Positions 1 through 8,327 are shown, counted from the stretch's first letter. The stretch is 26,685 nt of DNA from Lachnospiraceae bacterium (GCA_009774345.1 VSNR01000040.1:1-26685); one strand, 5' to 3'. The notes: a model not told the origin generated them from the letters alone. Numbers and translations: made by a program.

Positions 1-22
1 CTATTATATAATGAATAAAACT

Positions 23-1078
23 TTATGGAAGTTCATGGAAAATAATGCAGTTTGCCTGATTAATCTCAAGCTCTTTGCCATTCATGACCATATAATTGTG
101 CTCGTAATCTACACGGAAAAAGGTCATGGTGTTCGACTCATGATTCAGACTCACCAAATGTCTGTTATCAGGAAACAGCGCCGCATCCTTGGGATACTCT
201 CCGCTCGTTGGCAGATAAAACAGACGTGTCAACTCTCCTGTCTGCTGGTTGATTCTAAACAATGAAACACAGTTATCTCCTGCTGTCGATGCCAAGATGT
301 ACTTGCCGTCAGCAGAGATATTGAGGGCACTTGCCGCCACGCCCTTAAATTCAAACTTGTCCGAGGTAGGAATCGTCTGAATCGGGTCAAAATATGGCAC
401 ATTGTCCTCCTCATGATACTCAAATACGTCAATACAGTTTTTCATCTCGCTGATGATATAGAGAAAACGCCCGTCCTCTGTAAATTTCAGGTGTCTTGGC
501 GCGGAGTCAATATCGCACCGGATGATGTCCACCTGCCGCAGAACGCCCCTGTCATGGTCAAGGCGGTAGATATTTACATAGTCAATCCCAAGGTCCGCCG
601 CACACAGATATTTGTTGTCCCTTGTCATCTTCACACAGCTGATATGCGGTCTGTAGCTTCTCTCTGCGATACTGCCAAGCCCCTTGTGAAACACCTCGTC
701 CGTAATGGCATCCACTGCTCCTGTGCTGGAATCCAGATGCAGCACCGTAATCTTGCCATCATGATATCCTGCACAGAATAAGAACTTGTCCTCATAGTCT
801 GTGGAGAGATAGCATCCTCTCATACTGTTTGTGGATGCTGTATTCACAAAGTCCAGATTTCCGTCCGGCAAAATCTTGTAGCTGGAAACGCCTGTATCCG
901 TAATCGCATAGAGATATTTACGGTTGTGCGAGATGGTGACATACGAGGAATTGGTGATATGCACCTCGCCCTTCTCTTTCAGCCGTCCATGCTCCATATC
1001 AACATCATAGATTTTAATGCCGTGTTTATCGCCCATCGTATAAGTCGATACATAGGCTACACATTTCTTTTCTGCCAT
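23..1078 (-). CDS. Lactonase family beta-propeller protein (6-phosphogluconolactonase-like, YbhE/YkgB type)
   Basis: This 351-residue protein resembles the seven-bladed beta-propeller lactonase family, whose better-known members hydrolyse 6-phosphogluconolactone in the cytoplasm. Visible family features are repeated blade-like segments such as ISHNRKYLYAIT, FTEDGRFLYIISE and ISADGKYILAST, and a C-terminal PDNRHLVSLNHESNTMTFF blade. There is no signal peptide. The frame extends 8 codons further upstream, but the ATG at 1078 is preceded by a clean AGGAGG 8 nt away (1087-1092), so I start there. The length fits the family (about 340-350 residues). It stands alone with its own plausible promoter, and no pentose-phosphate genes are adjacent. 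The true substrate is uncertain because many family members are annotated only by fold. Confidence 0.85.
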   Translation of the reverse strand: MAEKKCVAYVSTYTMGDKHGIKIYDVDMEHGRLKEKGEVHITNSSYVTISHNRKYLYAITDTGVSSYKILPDGNLDFVNTASTNSMRGCYLSTDYEDKFLFCAGYHDGKITVLHLDSSTGAVDAITDEVFHKGLGSIAERSYRPHISCVKMTRDNKYLCAADLGIDYVNIYRLDHDRGVLRQVDIIRCDIDSAPRHLKFTEDGRFLYIISEMKNCIDVFEYHEEDNVPYFDPIQTIPTSDKFEFKGVAASALNISADGKYILASTAGDNCVSLFRINQQTGELTRLFYLPTSGEYPKDAALFPDNRHLVSLNHESNTMTFFRVDYEHNYMVMNGKELEINQANCIIFHELP

Positions 1079-1117
1079 TCTGTTGTCCTCCTGATTACAC
1101 ATTTATCATATATAAAT

Positions 1118-1146
1118 ATCTTATCACAAGAGTGCGCGTTTGTTAA
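1118..1146 (-). promoter_or_regulatory. Putative sigma-A promoter for the lactonase gene
   Basis: On the minus strand TTAACA (1141-1146) and TAAGAT (1118-1123) are separated by exactly 17 nt, about 40 nt upstream of the lactonase start. The -10 is only a 4/6 match, so confidence is moderate. Confidence 0.4.
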
Positions 1147-1169
1147 TTATTTTTTACACATTTTTTCAC

Positions 1170-3386
1170 CTATTGGATAAACGGCGGCATCTTTCCCTTT
1201 ATAAAACGATAAGAAACACCTGACTTGTTAAAGTCTTTCTGCTCATACTCAATATGGACACTATATTGTGGCTCAAAAAAATCCGTATAGTCCATAGCCA
1301 TCCATATGACTCTGTCGCTGATGATACTGTCAAGAATCTGCTGAATCTGTTCCTTGTCCGTGTACTCCACTTCCTCACTTTCCACATCCGTGTAGACTGT
1401 AGTCCTCCTTACAAAAGGATTAAACGTGTTATAAGGGGAACGATAAATCAAGGAATTTGATGAATACCCGTTGTTTTGTACGCTGACCAGCGCCACATCC
1501 TCCGCTTTCAGCTTCTCCTGCATATCAACCCCGTATTTCCTGATCAGGGCAATTGTCTCTGTAAACTGCGGATAGACGTACATGGTTCCTGTATAGCTGG
1601 AAAAGATGGTATCATCCTCCCTGTCCCTGAAAAGAAAATCAACCGCTCCCACAGGCGCTGTATGCATAACGGTATCCAATGTCAGCTTCATATACTCCTT
1701 CTGGTAAACGCCAATCAGCTCTGCCTGCATCTGGGGTGTCAGCTCAATCTCTTCTCTTCTGAAATTGCTCTCACAGCTGACAGCATCGAATGTGAGATTC
1801 CAGCTGTCATTAAAGAGCGGCGTGGAGCCAATCTTATAATCTATATCATTAAAAACATCAGAGAGTAACCGAAGTGTATCCGCATCCGCAATATCAATGA
1901 TATATTTTCTATAGATGGTTTTTCCATTGGACAGTTTATATCCAAAATCAATTCCCCGGTAGTTAGACTGCCTTTCTATCGTTTCTATATACTCAGGAGA
2001 TTCCTCAATCCCTTCGTAATAGTCAAAATAGCGTATCGAAAGCTGCTCCTTGGCCGCTTTCCTTGCAAGCTCCATCACGCTTGGGTTTCCCTGTAATTCC
2101 ATGTTTGCCATACGGTACTCGTTCGGGATTAAACAATGCATGCCAAATTCATTCACCTGAACTTCCTGTCCGAACGGCATGAGCCCTGATATGGATACCG
2201 CACAGCTTTCAAGCTGGGCATCTGACGGCACATAAGTATCATATCCTGTCACATCATAGCGGAATACGATGAAAATCAGCGCAGTGCAGACCGCATTGAA
2301 CAGAAACTGCCTCTTGTGCATCAGCGCGCCGCGCAGATTCATCCGGTAAATGATTTCCATCAGGATACAGATCAACACAAAGCCAAAGATGACGCCGAAC
2401 AAAAACCATTCATCCTCACTCGAACTGTACGAGATCGAACAGAAGAAAAATCCCGACAAAAATGCTGCTGGCAGGACGACCATTGTCTTGATCACAGGCT
2501 CCGCAATGCGAAACGCGATCGGTTTCCCTGCCGCCTCAGATGCCCTTTTCATAAAAATAACATAAGCTGCCAGACTGTACAACACGGCTGCTATGAGAAG
2601 CACGCCCACATAAGAGGTATCATACCTGAAAAACTTCTGGGCCTCTTGCATCGTGGTATTGTTCGGGCTGGAAAAAAACTTGATAATCATAGAAAACGGC
2701 GAAAAATTCCAAATACTGCCGTCAAATATAAAATACCCTCTGCTGTTATAAACCGTATAAGCATCATAAAACCGCTCAGCCATTAGAAATTTAAGCAGTG
2801 CCAGCCCTGCACTGTACGAAAACAGAACTCCCGTTCCTAAAATACTGACAATTATGTTGCCTGTCAGTCCCGCCGCAATGACTGCCACGCTGTATGCCAA
2901 GACAAAGAGAATCATCTCTATCCCAATAAAGGACAGCATTGCCAGCCATGTCCCTGCTGAAACTGCCTTTCTACCTGCCGCAATTCCCATACAGGCTGCC
3001 ACATGAAACCCAAACGGGATACAAAACTGCAGCACGCCTGACAGATATCTTGCCCAGAAAATCTTGGTTCTGCTGACCGGCAGGCTGTGATACAGGTCAA
3101 TCTGTACTTTGGAATGCAGATAGGCATAGCCGCTGAGTCCGCACAAAAATGCTGCCATACATACTACAACCGTCATGAACACGGCTTCTCTGCCAAAGAA
3201 ATATTCTCTGATATACACGGTAAGGTCATAGGAATGTGCTTTGGGATTGCGCACAAACTCCTCCATGCTCATGAGCATACGCACTTCCAGACTCAGAAAA
3301 CATGCGACAAAGATCAAAATCGGACACCATATTCTCTTTTTCATATCCTGTTTGATGAGCTTAAAAAATAAGTTTCTTGATATCAT
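1170..3386 (-). CDS. ABC transporter permease with large extracytoplasmic domain (DUF6449-type)
   Basis: This is the 738-residue membrane subunit of an ABC transporter. The N-terminal half (about residues 15-400) contains many hydrophobic helices, for example WCPILIFVACFLSL and TVVVCMAAFLCGLSGYAYL, plus the motif DLYHSLPVSRTKIFWARY typical of ABC-2 permeases in GntR/YtrA-linked operons. The C-terminal part, about 330 residues, is mostly soluble and contains TM-free, probably extracytoplasmic, sequence. I start at the ATG at 3386 (MISRNLFFKL), which has GGAGG at 3396-3400, rather than 21 codons further upstream. The gene overlaps the end of the ATPase gene by 26 bp, showing translational coupling. 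The substrate is unknown. Related ytr-type systems respond to cell-envelope stress, but nothing here proves that role. Confidence 0.82.
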   Translation of the reverse strand: MISRNLFFKLIKQDMKKRIWCPILIFVACFLSLEVRMLMSMEEFVRNPKAHSYDLTVYIREYFFGREAVFMTVVVCMAAFLCGLSGYAYLHSKVQIDLYHSLPVSRTKIFWARYLSGVLQFCIPFGFHVAACMGIAAGRKAVSAGTWLAMLSFIGIEMILFVLAYSVAVIAAGLTGNIIVSILGTGVLFSYSAGLALLKFLMAERFYDAYTVYNSRGYFIFDGSIWNFSPFSMIIKFFSSPNNTTMQEAQKFFRYDTSYVGVLLIAAVLYSLAAYVIFMKRASEAAGKPIAFRIAEPVIKTMVVLPAAFLSGFFFCSISYSSSEDEWFLFGVIFGFVLICILMEIIYRMNLRGALMHKRQFLFNAVCTALIFIVFRYDVTGYDTYVPSDAQLESCAVSISGLMPFGQEVQVNEFGMHCLIPNEYRMANMELQGNPSVMELARKAAKEQLSIRYFDYYEGIEESPEYIETIERQSNYRGIDFGYKLSNGKTIYRKYIIDIADADTLRLLSDVFNDIDYKIGSTPLFNDSWNLTFDAVSCESNFRREEIELTPQMQAELIGVYQKEYMKLTLDTVMHTAPVGAVDFLFRDREDDTIFSSYTGTMYVYPQFTETIALIRKYGVDMQEKLKAEDVALVSVQNNGYSSNSLIYRSPYNTFNPFVRRTTVYTDVESEEVEYTDKEQIQQILDSIISDRVIWMAMDYTDFFEPQYSVHIEYEQKDFNKSGVSYRFIKGKMPPFIQ

Positions 3387-4263
3387 ATCCGACAACCTCC
3401 GTTTCACTAATAAAGATTTCCTCAAGGGTGAGCGGCACAATCTCTGCAAAGACAGGCGAAAATGTATTGATTTTCTCCATAATCTCTTTCTCCGAGCCGC
3501 GCACAGTGATATTGTTCAGGCTTCCTCTTTTCTCCGCCTTGACAAGATCTAACAGCCCCAGCGCCGCCTTTTCTTCCTCCGCACTCTGAAAGACACACTG
3601 GACATTGTGGATATTGAGCTTCATTTCCTCCAAATCCTTCTGCATCAGCACGCCGCCTTGGTGCAGGATTCCCACATAGTCGCAGATATCCTCCAGCTCC
3701 CGCAGATTGTGGGAGGCGATCACCGGCGTAAAATCCCGCTCTGAAAGCTCCCCTGCAAAGATACTCTTCACTGCCTGCCGCATGACAGGGTCAAGCCCGT
3801 CAAAGGTCTCATCACAGAACAGATACTTCGTGTTTGCGCAGACGCCAAGAAGCACAGAGAGCTGCTTCTTCATACCTTTGGAAAAAGTATTGATCTTACG
3901 GTCTGGTTTTAACTGGAAATTACCAAGCATTTCATCAAACCGTACTCTGTCAAACGACGCATAATAATCCTGATAAAATCCTGCCATATCGCGCGGCGTG
4001 GCATTGGGCAGAAAATACTGGTCGTCTGATATATAAAAAATATCCGCTTTCACAGACGGGTTTTCATAGACGGGCTGCTCATCCATGAGGATTTTCCCGC
4101 TGTCGGGCCTGATCACCCCCGCTGCCATGCGCAGAAACGTGCTCTTGCCCGCGCCGTTTGTGCCAATCAGCCCAAAAACCTCCCCGCTTCTAATCGTTAC
4201 ACTGATATCATTTACCGCCGTAACCTCCCCAAAATGTTTTGTCACATTTGCTGCTGTTATCAT
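3361..4263 (-). CDS. ABC transporter ATP-binding protein (YtrB-like)
   Basis: This 300-residue nucleotide-binding subunit powers the adjacent permease. Walker A is GTNGAGKST at residues 34-42, the signature is FSKGMKKQLS at 127-136 (a degenerate LSGGQ typical of this subfamily), Walker B is YLFCDE at 147-152, and the H-loop is SHN with His185. The C-terminal 90 residues follow the usual pattern for ATPases of lantibiotic or antibiotic-type exporters. The ATG overlaps the stop codon of the GntR gene by 4 bp (ATGA), and an AAGGGGG ribosome binding site precedes it. It is the middle gene of a tightly coupled regulator-ATPase-permease operon. Confidence 0.93.
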   Translation of the reverse strand: MITAANVTKHFGEVTAVNDISVTIRSGEVFGLIGTNGAGKSTFLRMAAGVIRPDSGKILMDEQPVYENPSVKADIFYISDDQYFLPNATPRDMAGFYQDYYASFDRVRFDEMLGNFQLKPDRKINTFSKGMKKQLSVLLGVCANTKYLFCDETFDGLDPVMRQAVKSIFAGELSERDFTPVIASHNLRELEDICDYVGILHQGGVLMQKDLEEMKLNIHNVQCVFQSAEEEKAALGLLDLVKAEKRGSLNNITVRGSEKEIMEKINTFSPVFAEIVPLTLEEIFISETEVVGYDIKKLIF

Positions 4264-4667
4264 GTCCGTTCCCCCTTCATCGACCCTTTGTTTACCGTCA
4301 CACTACTATTTTGTATACAGGCTGTAAGGATTTCAGGCAGTTCTTGCGGCGATATGCCGGAAAGCAGTGCCTTATCGACAATGCCCTGCATCTCACACTG
4401 TATCTCCTGCCACTTATGTGCTGCCGCAGCCGCTGTATCACTCACAAAGCTGCCTTTACCCTTCATGGTATAGATGTAGCCCGCACGCTCTAATTCCTGA
4501 TAGGCGCGTTGAATCGTATTTGGATTCAATGACAGCTCCATCGCCAGACTTCTGACAGATGGCATGGAGGCATTTGGCTGCATCGCGCCGCACAATATCA
4601 TCTGCTGAAACTTTTCGATGATCTGCTCATAGATCGGGCGCCTGTCCTTGTGATCAATCAAAATCAT
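4260..4667 (-). CDS. GntR family transcriptional regulator, YtrA subfamily
   Basis: This 135-residue DNA-binding protein has an N-terminal winged helix-turn-helix. Recognisable GntR features are PIYEQIIEKFQQMILCGAM, SMPSVRSLAMELSLNPNT and AYQELERAGYIYTMKGKGSFV. The short C-terminal tail of about 60 residues, with no large effector domain, places it in the YtrA subfamily. Members usually repress their own operon with a linked ABC transporter. It is first in the operon, followed by the ATPase and permease. AAGGAGA lies 7 nt upstream of the ATG at 4667. A perfect inverted repeat just downstream of the -10 box (4683-4713) is the likely self-operator. Confidence 0.93.
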   Translation of the reverse strand: MILIDHKDRRPIYEQIIEKFQQMILCGAMQPNASMPSVRSLAMELSLNPNTIQRAYQELERAGYIYTMKGKGSFVSDTAAAAAHKWQEIQCEMQGIVDKALLSGISPQELPEILTACIQNSSVTVNKGSMKGERT

Positions 4668-4682
4668 GGTCCCTTCTCCTTT

Positions 4683-4713
4683 CTAACTGTATTAATACAA
4701 TTAACACAGTTAG
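4683..4713 (-). promoter_or_regulatory. Candidate operator of the GntR/YtrA-type regulator
   Basis: A perfect 8-bp inverted repeat, CTAACTGT (4683-4690) and ACAGTTAG (4706-4713), is separated by 15 nt. It abuts the -10 box and covers the predicted transcription start, where a bound repressor would block initiation. Binding by the adjacent GntR protein is inferred. Confidence 0.6.
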
Positions 4714-4742
4714 AGTATACAATACCTGTAAATAAATGTCAA
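4714..4742 (-). promoter_or_regulatory. Consensus sigma-A promoter of the GntR-ABC operon
   Basis: On the minus strand a perfect TTGACA (4737-4742) is followed after 17 nt by TATACT (4714-4719). The predicted transcript start near 4707 gives a leader of about 40 nt. Confidence 0.8.
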
Positions 4743-4743
4743 C

Positions 4744-4781
4744 AAAAAAATGAACAGGGAAAATTTTTATAATTCTCCCTG
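4744..4781 (-). terminator. Rho-independent terminator of metH
   Basis: On the minus strand CAGGGAGAATT pairs with AATTTTCCCTG (11 bp with one G-U) around a 5-nt loop. It is followed by TTCA and a run of seven T. The metH stop codon lies inside the hairpin, and the GntR-operon -35 box begins immediately downstream. Confidence 0.8.
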
Positions 4782-7184
4782 CTCATAAAGTTCATTCGCG
4801 TACCGCACAGATCCCATCGCATCCTTGGAATAAAAATCTGCTCCAATCATGTCTGCATATTCCTGCGTGAGCACTGCGCCGCCGACCATCACTTTGCAGC
4901 CCGCATGATGCTCGCGCAAAAGCTTGATCGTCGCCTCCATATTGACAACTGTAGTGGTCATGAGTGCGCTGAGTCCCACCAGCTTCACCTGATGCTCCTG
5001 AACTGTTTGTAAGATCAGCTCCGGGTCCACGTCTTTACCGAGATCAATCATGTCAAATCCATAATTTTCCAACAGCGTCTTGACGATATTCTTCCCGATA
5101 TCATGGATGTCTCCCTTCACCGTGGCAATCACGATCTTTCCTTTGCTTTCACTGTTTTTTCCCTGTTTTGACAATGTCGCCTTGATCGCCTCAAAGGACG
5201 CCTTTGCCGCATCGGCGCTCATCAAGAGCTGCGGAAGGAACATTTTCTTTTCCTCAAAGCCCTTTCCAACCACATCCAGCGCTGGAATCAGCTTCTCATT
5301 GATGATGGTGAGCGCGTCTGTATTTTGTTCCAGCAGCTTGACCGTCGCCTCACTGGCGCTCTCTGAAAGTCCCTTGATGATGGCCTCATCCAGCGACAGC
5401 GCACTGTTTTTTGCAGCAGGCGCCGGACTGGATTTGTCTGCCGTCTGCGATGCGTTTGCAATGTATGCCATACACTGCTTGTCCTCACCGATCAACGCAT
5501 TAAAACTATAATAAGCAGACATCATCGGTTCGCTGGATGGATTCACAATGCCCGCGCTCAGACCGTTGTTCATCGCCATCGTAAAAAATGCCGTGTTGAT
5601 ACGGCTTCTCTCGGGAAGCCCAAAAGAGATATTGGACACGCCAAGCACCGTGTGAAGTCCCATCTCATAGCGGATTCTGTGCAGGGCTTCCAGCGTGACC
5701 TGCGCGTTATCCTGCCCCGTGCTGATCGTGAGCACCAGTGCGTCCATCACCAGATTTTTCTTGGGAATGCCATACTGCGCCGCTGTGTTCACAATCTTCT
5801 CTGCCACGGACAGCCGCCCTTCCACCGTCTCAGGAATGCCGCTCTCGTCGAGACACAGACACACCAGCACCGCACCATATTTTTTGGCGATCGGAAACAC
5901 ACGCTCCATAGATTCCTTTTTGCCATTTACAGAATTGAGCATTGGTTTTCCGTTGTAATACCTCAGCCCGCGCTCCATCGCCTCGGTATCGGAGGTATCG
6001 ATCTGCAAGGGCAGGTCAATGATCGCCTGTATCCCGGTGACAGCCTCCTCCATCAGCCGTGGTTCATCAATCTCGGGCAGTCCCACATTGACATCGAGAA
6101 TCTGTGCCCCCTTTTCCTCCTGTACCAGTCCTTCTTTGTAGATGTATTCCATATCGTGATCCCGCAGTGCCTGTTTAAACTTTGACTTGCCTGTCGGATT
6201 GATCCGCTCTCCTATAATGAGCGGTTTTCTGGTAAAATAAACCGCATGGTTATAAGATGACACGACTGTCAGTTTCTTGTCAGTGACAGGCTGGATCTCC
6301 ATATCTTTGCAGAGCGCAACAACACGGCTGATATGCGCTGGTGTCGTTCCGCAGCAGCCGCCGACAGCACTTGCCCCCATCTCCACCAGCGTCCTGACAC
6401 TCTGTGCAAACTCCTCCGGTGCCACATGAAATACAGTCTGTCCATTGACGACGACGGGCAGTCCTGCATTTGCATTGATCACGATCGGCAGAGAACAGCA
6501 CGCTGTCAGCTGCGGCAGCAGGTTTTTCATCTGTTCAGGTCCCAGACCACAGTTAAAGCCAACCGCATCAACGCCCAGCCCTTCCAACATCGCTGTCACG
6601 CTTGCCACATCACCGCCGGTCAAAAGCTTGCCGCTCTCATCAAATATCATTGTGACGACGACGGGCAGATTCGAGTTTTCCTTTGCCGCAAGGACTGCTG
6701 CCTTGATCTCATACGAATCGCTCACCGTCTCGATCAGAATGAGGTCCGCGCCCGCCTTGTCCCCTGCGATAATGATTTCCTGAAACGTCTTGTATGCCTC
6801 ATCAAAAGAAATCTCACCGAGCGGCTTTAACAATTTGCCAATCGACCCGATATCAAGCGCGGTGTACATTGGCTGTTTCTGCTCCTGCACTTCCTGTATT
6901 TCTTGTATTGCTTCTTTGACAAGCTGGATACCTGCGGTCACAAGCGCTTCCACTGTGTACGGCAGATTCTTGCACTTGAATGCATTCACGCCAAAAGTAT
7001 TCGCTGAGATCACATTGCTGCCCGCCAGCAGATACTCTTTATGAATCTGCCTTACAATCTCTGGGTGCAGCACGTTCCATGTCTCAGGCACCTCGCCAGT
7101 CTTCAGACCGCGCTCCTGCAATAAAGTTCCCATTCCACCGTCAAAAAATAGTATTTGCCGTCCTAACACTTCTCTAAAATTCAT
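4767..7184 (-). CDS. metH: Cobalamin-dependent methionine synthase (homocysteine, folate and B12 domains; no activation domain)
   Basis: This 805-residue enzyme transfers a methyl group from 5-methyltetrahydrofolate via cobalamin to homocysteine, making methionine in the cytoplasm. Domains in order are: homocysteine methyltransferase barrel (about 1-300) with zinc ligands Cys212 (GFNCGLGP) and Cys277/Cys278 (GGCCGTTP); pterin-binding barrel (about 320-570) starting at IGERINPTGK; and the B12 cap and Rossmann module with GDIHDIGKN, giving the lower axial ligand His694. It ends after the B12 domain, with none of the roughly 330-residue reactivation domain of E. coli MetH. That function is encoded by the adjacent upstream gene. 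I start at the ATG at 7184 (MNFREV) with GGGAG 5 nt upstream. The ATG four codons earlier lacks a ribosome binding site. Confidence 0.95.
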   Translation of the reverse strand: MNFREVLGRQILFFDGGMGTLLQERGLKTGEVPETWNVLHPEIVRQIHKEYLLAGSNVISANTFGVNAFKCKNLPYTVEALVTAGIQLVKEAIQEIQEVQEQKQPMYTALDIGSIGKLLKPLGEISFDEAYKTFQEIIIAGDKAGADLILIETVSDSYEIKAAVLAAKENSNLPVVVTMIFDESGKLLTGGDVASVTAMLEGLGVDAVGFNCGLGPEQMKNLLPQLTACCSLPIVINANAGLPVVVNGQTVFHVAPEEFAQSVRTLVEMGASAVGGCCGTTPAHISRVVALCKDMEIQPVTDKKLTVVSSYNHAVYFTRKPLIIGERINPTGKSKFKQALRDHDMEYIYKEGLVQEEKGAQILDVNVGLPEIDEPRLMEEAVTGIQAIIDLPLQIDTSDTEAMERGLRYYNGKPMLNSVNGKKESMERVFPIAKKYGAVLVCLCLDESGIPETVEGRLSVAEKIVNTAAQYGIPKKNLVMDALVLTISTGQDNAQVTLEALHRIRYEMGLHTVLGVSNISFGLPERSRINTAFFTMAMNNGLSAGIVNPSSEPMMSAYYSFNALIGEDKQCMAYIANASQTADKSSPAPAAKNSALSLDEAIIKGLSESASEATVKLLEQNTDALTIINEKLIPALDVVGKGFEEKKMFLPQLLMSADAAKASFEAIKATLSKQGKNSESKGKIVIATVKGDIHDIGKNIVKTLLENYGFDMIDLGKDVDPELILQTVQEHQVKLVGLSALMTTTVVNMEATIKLLREHHAGCKVMVGGAVLTQEYADMIGADFYSKDAMGSVRYANELYEQGEL

Positions 7185-7198
7185 CCTAACTCCCATCT

Positions 7199-7214
7199 GC
7201 CCGCTTCAGCGGGC
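7199..7214 (-). other. Short GC-rich intergenic hairpin between activation gene and metH
   Basis: GCCCGC (7199-7204) pairs with GCGGGC (7209-7214) around a 4-nt loop, filling nearly all of the 34-nt gap. There is no T tract on the minus strand, so it is not a convincing terminator. It may stabilise or process the two-gene mRNA. Confidence 0.4.
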
Positions 7215-7218
7215 GTAC

Positions 7219-7908
7219 TTATGCTCCTTCACGAAACTCACATTCTATATTGCTGCACTGTGCACATTTGCCGATATGACAGCTCTGCGGGTTGGCAGTC
7301 AGTCCAATAAACGCTGTCACGCTCTTTGTGGGATACATCAACAGGCTGTCCGTAAGGGTGAGCCCTATGCGCTTGGTGCACTCTAGCGCCTGAAAGATTG
7401 TCCCCTGATATTGCAGCGGCAAATCTCCGTATCCGGGACTAAACCGCGGTCTCAGATACAATTTTCTGCCGTATTCTGACTGCGCATCACAGATTTGCTC
7501 TTGTAAGATATTGCAGTATGCCTCAATACACGCTGCACCGCACGCCTGTGCAACTGCCGCCTTTGTCATATTCACGATCTCATATTTTTGCAGCAGCTTG
7601 TCCGCTTCCAGTCCCAGCGTCGCCGCCATCAAAACGACCTTTTCACACTGTGACAGGTTGTCCGCCAGATTCTGGCTCTCAAAGATCATTTTTTTGTCCG
7701 GCGCTTCCAGTATCACCTGACTGCCCAAGACACTGCTGTGATATAATTGATACAGATTTCTGGGCTTTACCGCGCACATAAGCTCTTCGAGCACTTCTGT
7801 GATGAGGGCATTGACGCTGTCATCGGGCATCTTTGCGCCATATCCCAGATATCGGTTGATTTCTCTGATGTTTACCCTGTTTCTGATTTCAATTTGAATG
7901 CTGTCCAT
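7219..7908 (-). CDS. Stand-alone methionine synthase activation domain protein
   Basis: This 229-residue protein matches the MetH reactivation domain, which uses S-adenosylmethionine to remethylate cobalamin that has become inactive. The diagnostic motif RPRFSPGYGD is at residues 153-162, followed by GLTLTDSLLMYPTKSVTAFIG, the conserved C-terminal substrate-binding segment. The C-terminus carries an added cysteine cluster (Cys210, Cys215, Cys218, Cys223), possibly metal- or Fe-S-binding, which E. coli MetH lacks. It lies directly upstream of metH on the same strand with a 34-nt gap, so the two probably form an operon reconstituting full MetH in two chains. The start at 7908 has GGAG 8 nt upstream. 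Its reductant partner is not encoded nearby. Confidence 0.9.
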   Translation of the reverse strand: MDSIQIEIRNRVNIREINRYLGYGAKMPDDSVNALITEVLEELMCAVKPRNLYQLYHSSVLGSQVILEAPDKKMIFESQNLADNLSQCEKVVLMAATLGLEADKLLQKYEIVNMTKAAVAQACGAACIEAYCNILQEQICDAQSEYGRKLYLRPRFSPGYGDLPLQYQGTIFQALECTKRIGLTLTDSLLMYPTKSVTAFIGLTANPQSCHIGKCAQCSNIECEFREGA

Positions 7909-7946
7909 ATCCGATACTCCATCCTTATTCTATATGCCAGACACGT

Positions 7947-7983
7947 CATGAAAGCGTGCAGTGCCACTGCACGCTTTCATGAT
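7947..7983. terminator. Near-perfect 18-bp palindrome, terminator-like
   Basis: The arms 7947-7964 and 7966-7983 are exact reverse complements around a single central base. The core GCGTGCAGTG/CACTGCACGC is flanked by AAA and TTT. It sits between the cysteine-rich gene and the methionine synthase activation gene. The T tract is short in both directions, so termination is plausible but not certain. A DNA-bound operator for the downstream operon is the alternative. Confidence 0.5.
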
Positions 7984-7987
7984 GGTT

Positions 7988-8248
7988 TTAATTTTCTTTC
8001 TCTTCACATCCGCAGGTATTGTTGTCTCCAAATCCAGCAAAACCGCGCGGCTGTATCATGTCATTGCCACAGCCGCAGCCGTTATTGGGAGGGCATGGAG
8101 GAACGACAGGTGTCGGCAGTATAACCGGATTGCAGTCACAATCACAGTCACAGCCACGGTTGCGGTCACACATACACATGCAATTGTTCTGGCAACCGCC
8201 TTTTCCGCAGAAACACCACAGTAAAATAATCCAAAACCAACAATTCAT
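7988..8248 (-). CDS. Cysteine-rich small protein with hydrophobic N-terminus
   Basis: This 86-residue protein has 16 cysteines. An N-terminal hydrophobic run (WFWIILLWCFCG) is followed by a CMCMCD segment, a CDCDCDC run, a proline-rich stretch (PVILPTPVVPPCPP), and GCGC and CGC pairs. It resembles the loosely defined high-cysteine proteins sometimes annotated in Clostridia as chorion-class HCB protein 13, but I cannot verify that. The gene looks real: AGGAG lies 8 nt before the ATG at 8248, it has its own promoter, and a stop codon precedes the start in frame. Possible roles are metal binding or a disulfide-linked envelope or spore-layer component. None is proven. Confidence 0.75.
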   Translation of the reverse strand: MNCWFWIILLWCFCGKGGCQNNCMCMCDRNRGCDCDCDCNPVILPTPVVPPCPPNNGCGCGNDMIQPRGFAGFGDNNTCGCEEKEN

Positions 8249-8289
8249 AAAAACAACTCCTCATGCATCAAGCACTTTTTCTAATACTT

Positions 8290-8317
8290 AATATATGAGG
8301 AGCTTCCACATCGGCAA
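8290..8317 (-). promoter_or_regulatory. Putative promoter of the cysteine-rich gene
   Basis: On the minus strand TTGCCG (8312-8317) and TATATT (8290-8295) are spaced 16 nt apart, about 40 nt upstream of the start codon. Confidence 0.45.
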
Positions 8318-8327
8318 CTTGTATCTC

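Noticed and set aside
5652..6185. A 177-codon open frame on the plus strand opposite metH
   Set aside because: It lies entirely inside the well-supported metH gene, has no ribosome binding site and no family-like sequence; it is a reading-frame shadow.
7909..7987. Possible cobalamin or SAM riboswitch in front of the methionine synthase operon
   Set aside because: Only 79 nt are available, dominated by a simple palindrome; there is no room for either riboswitch fold.
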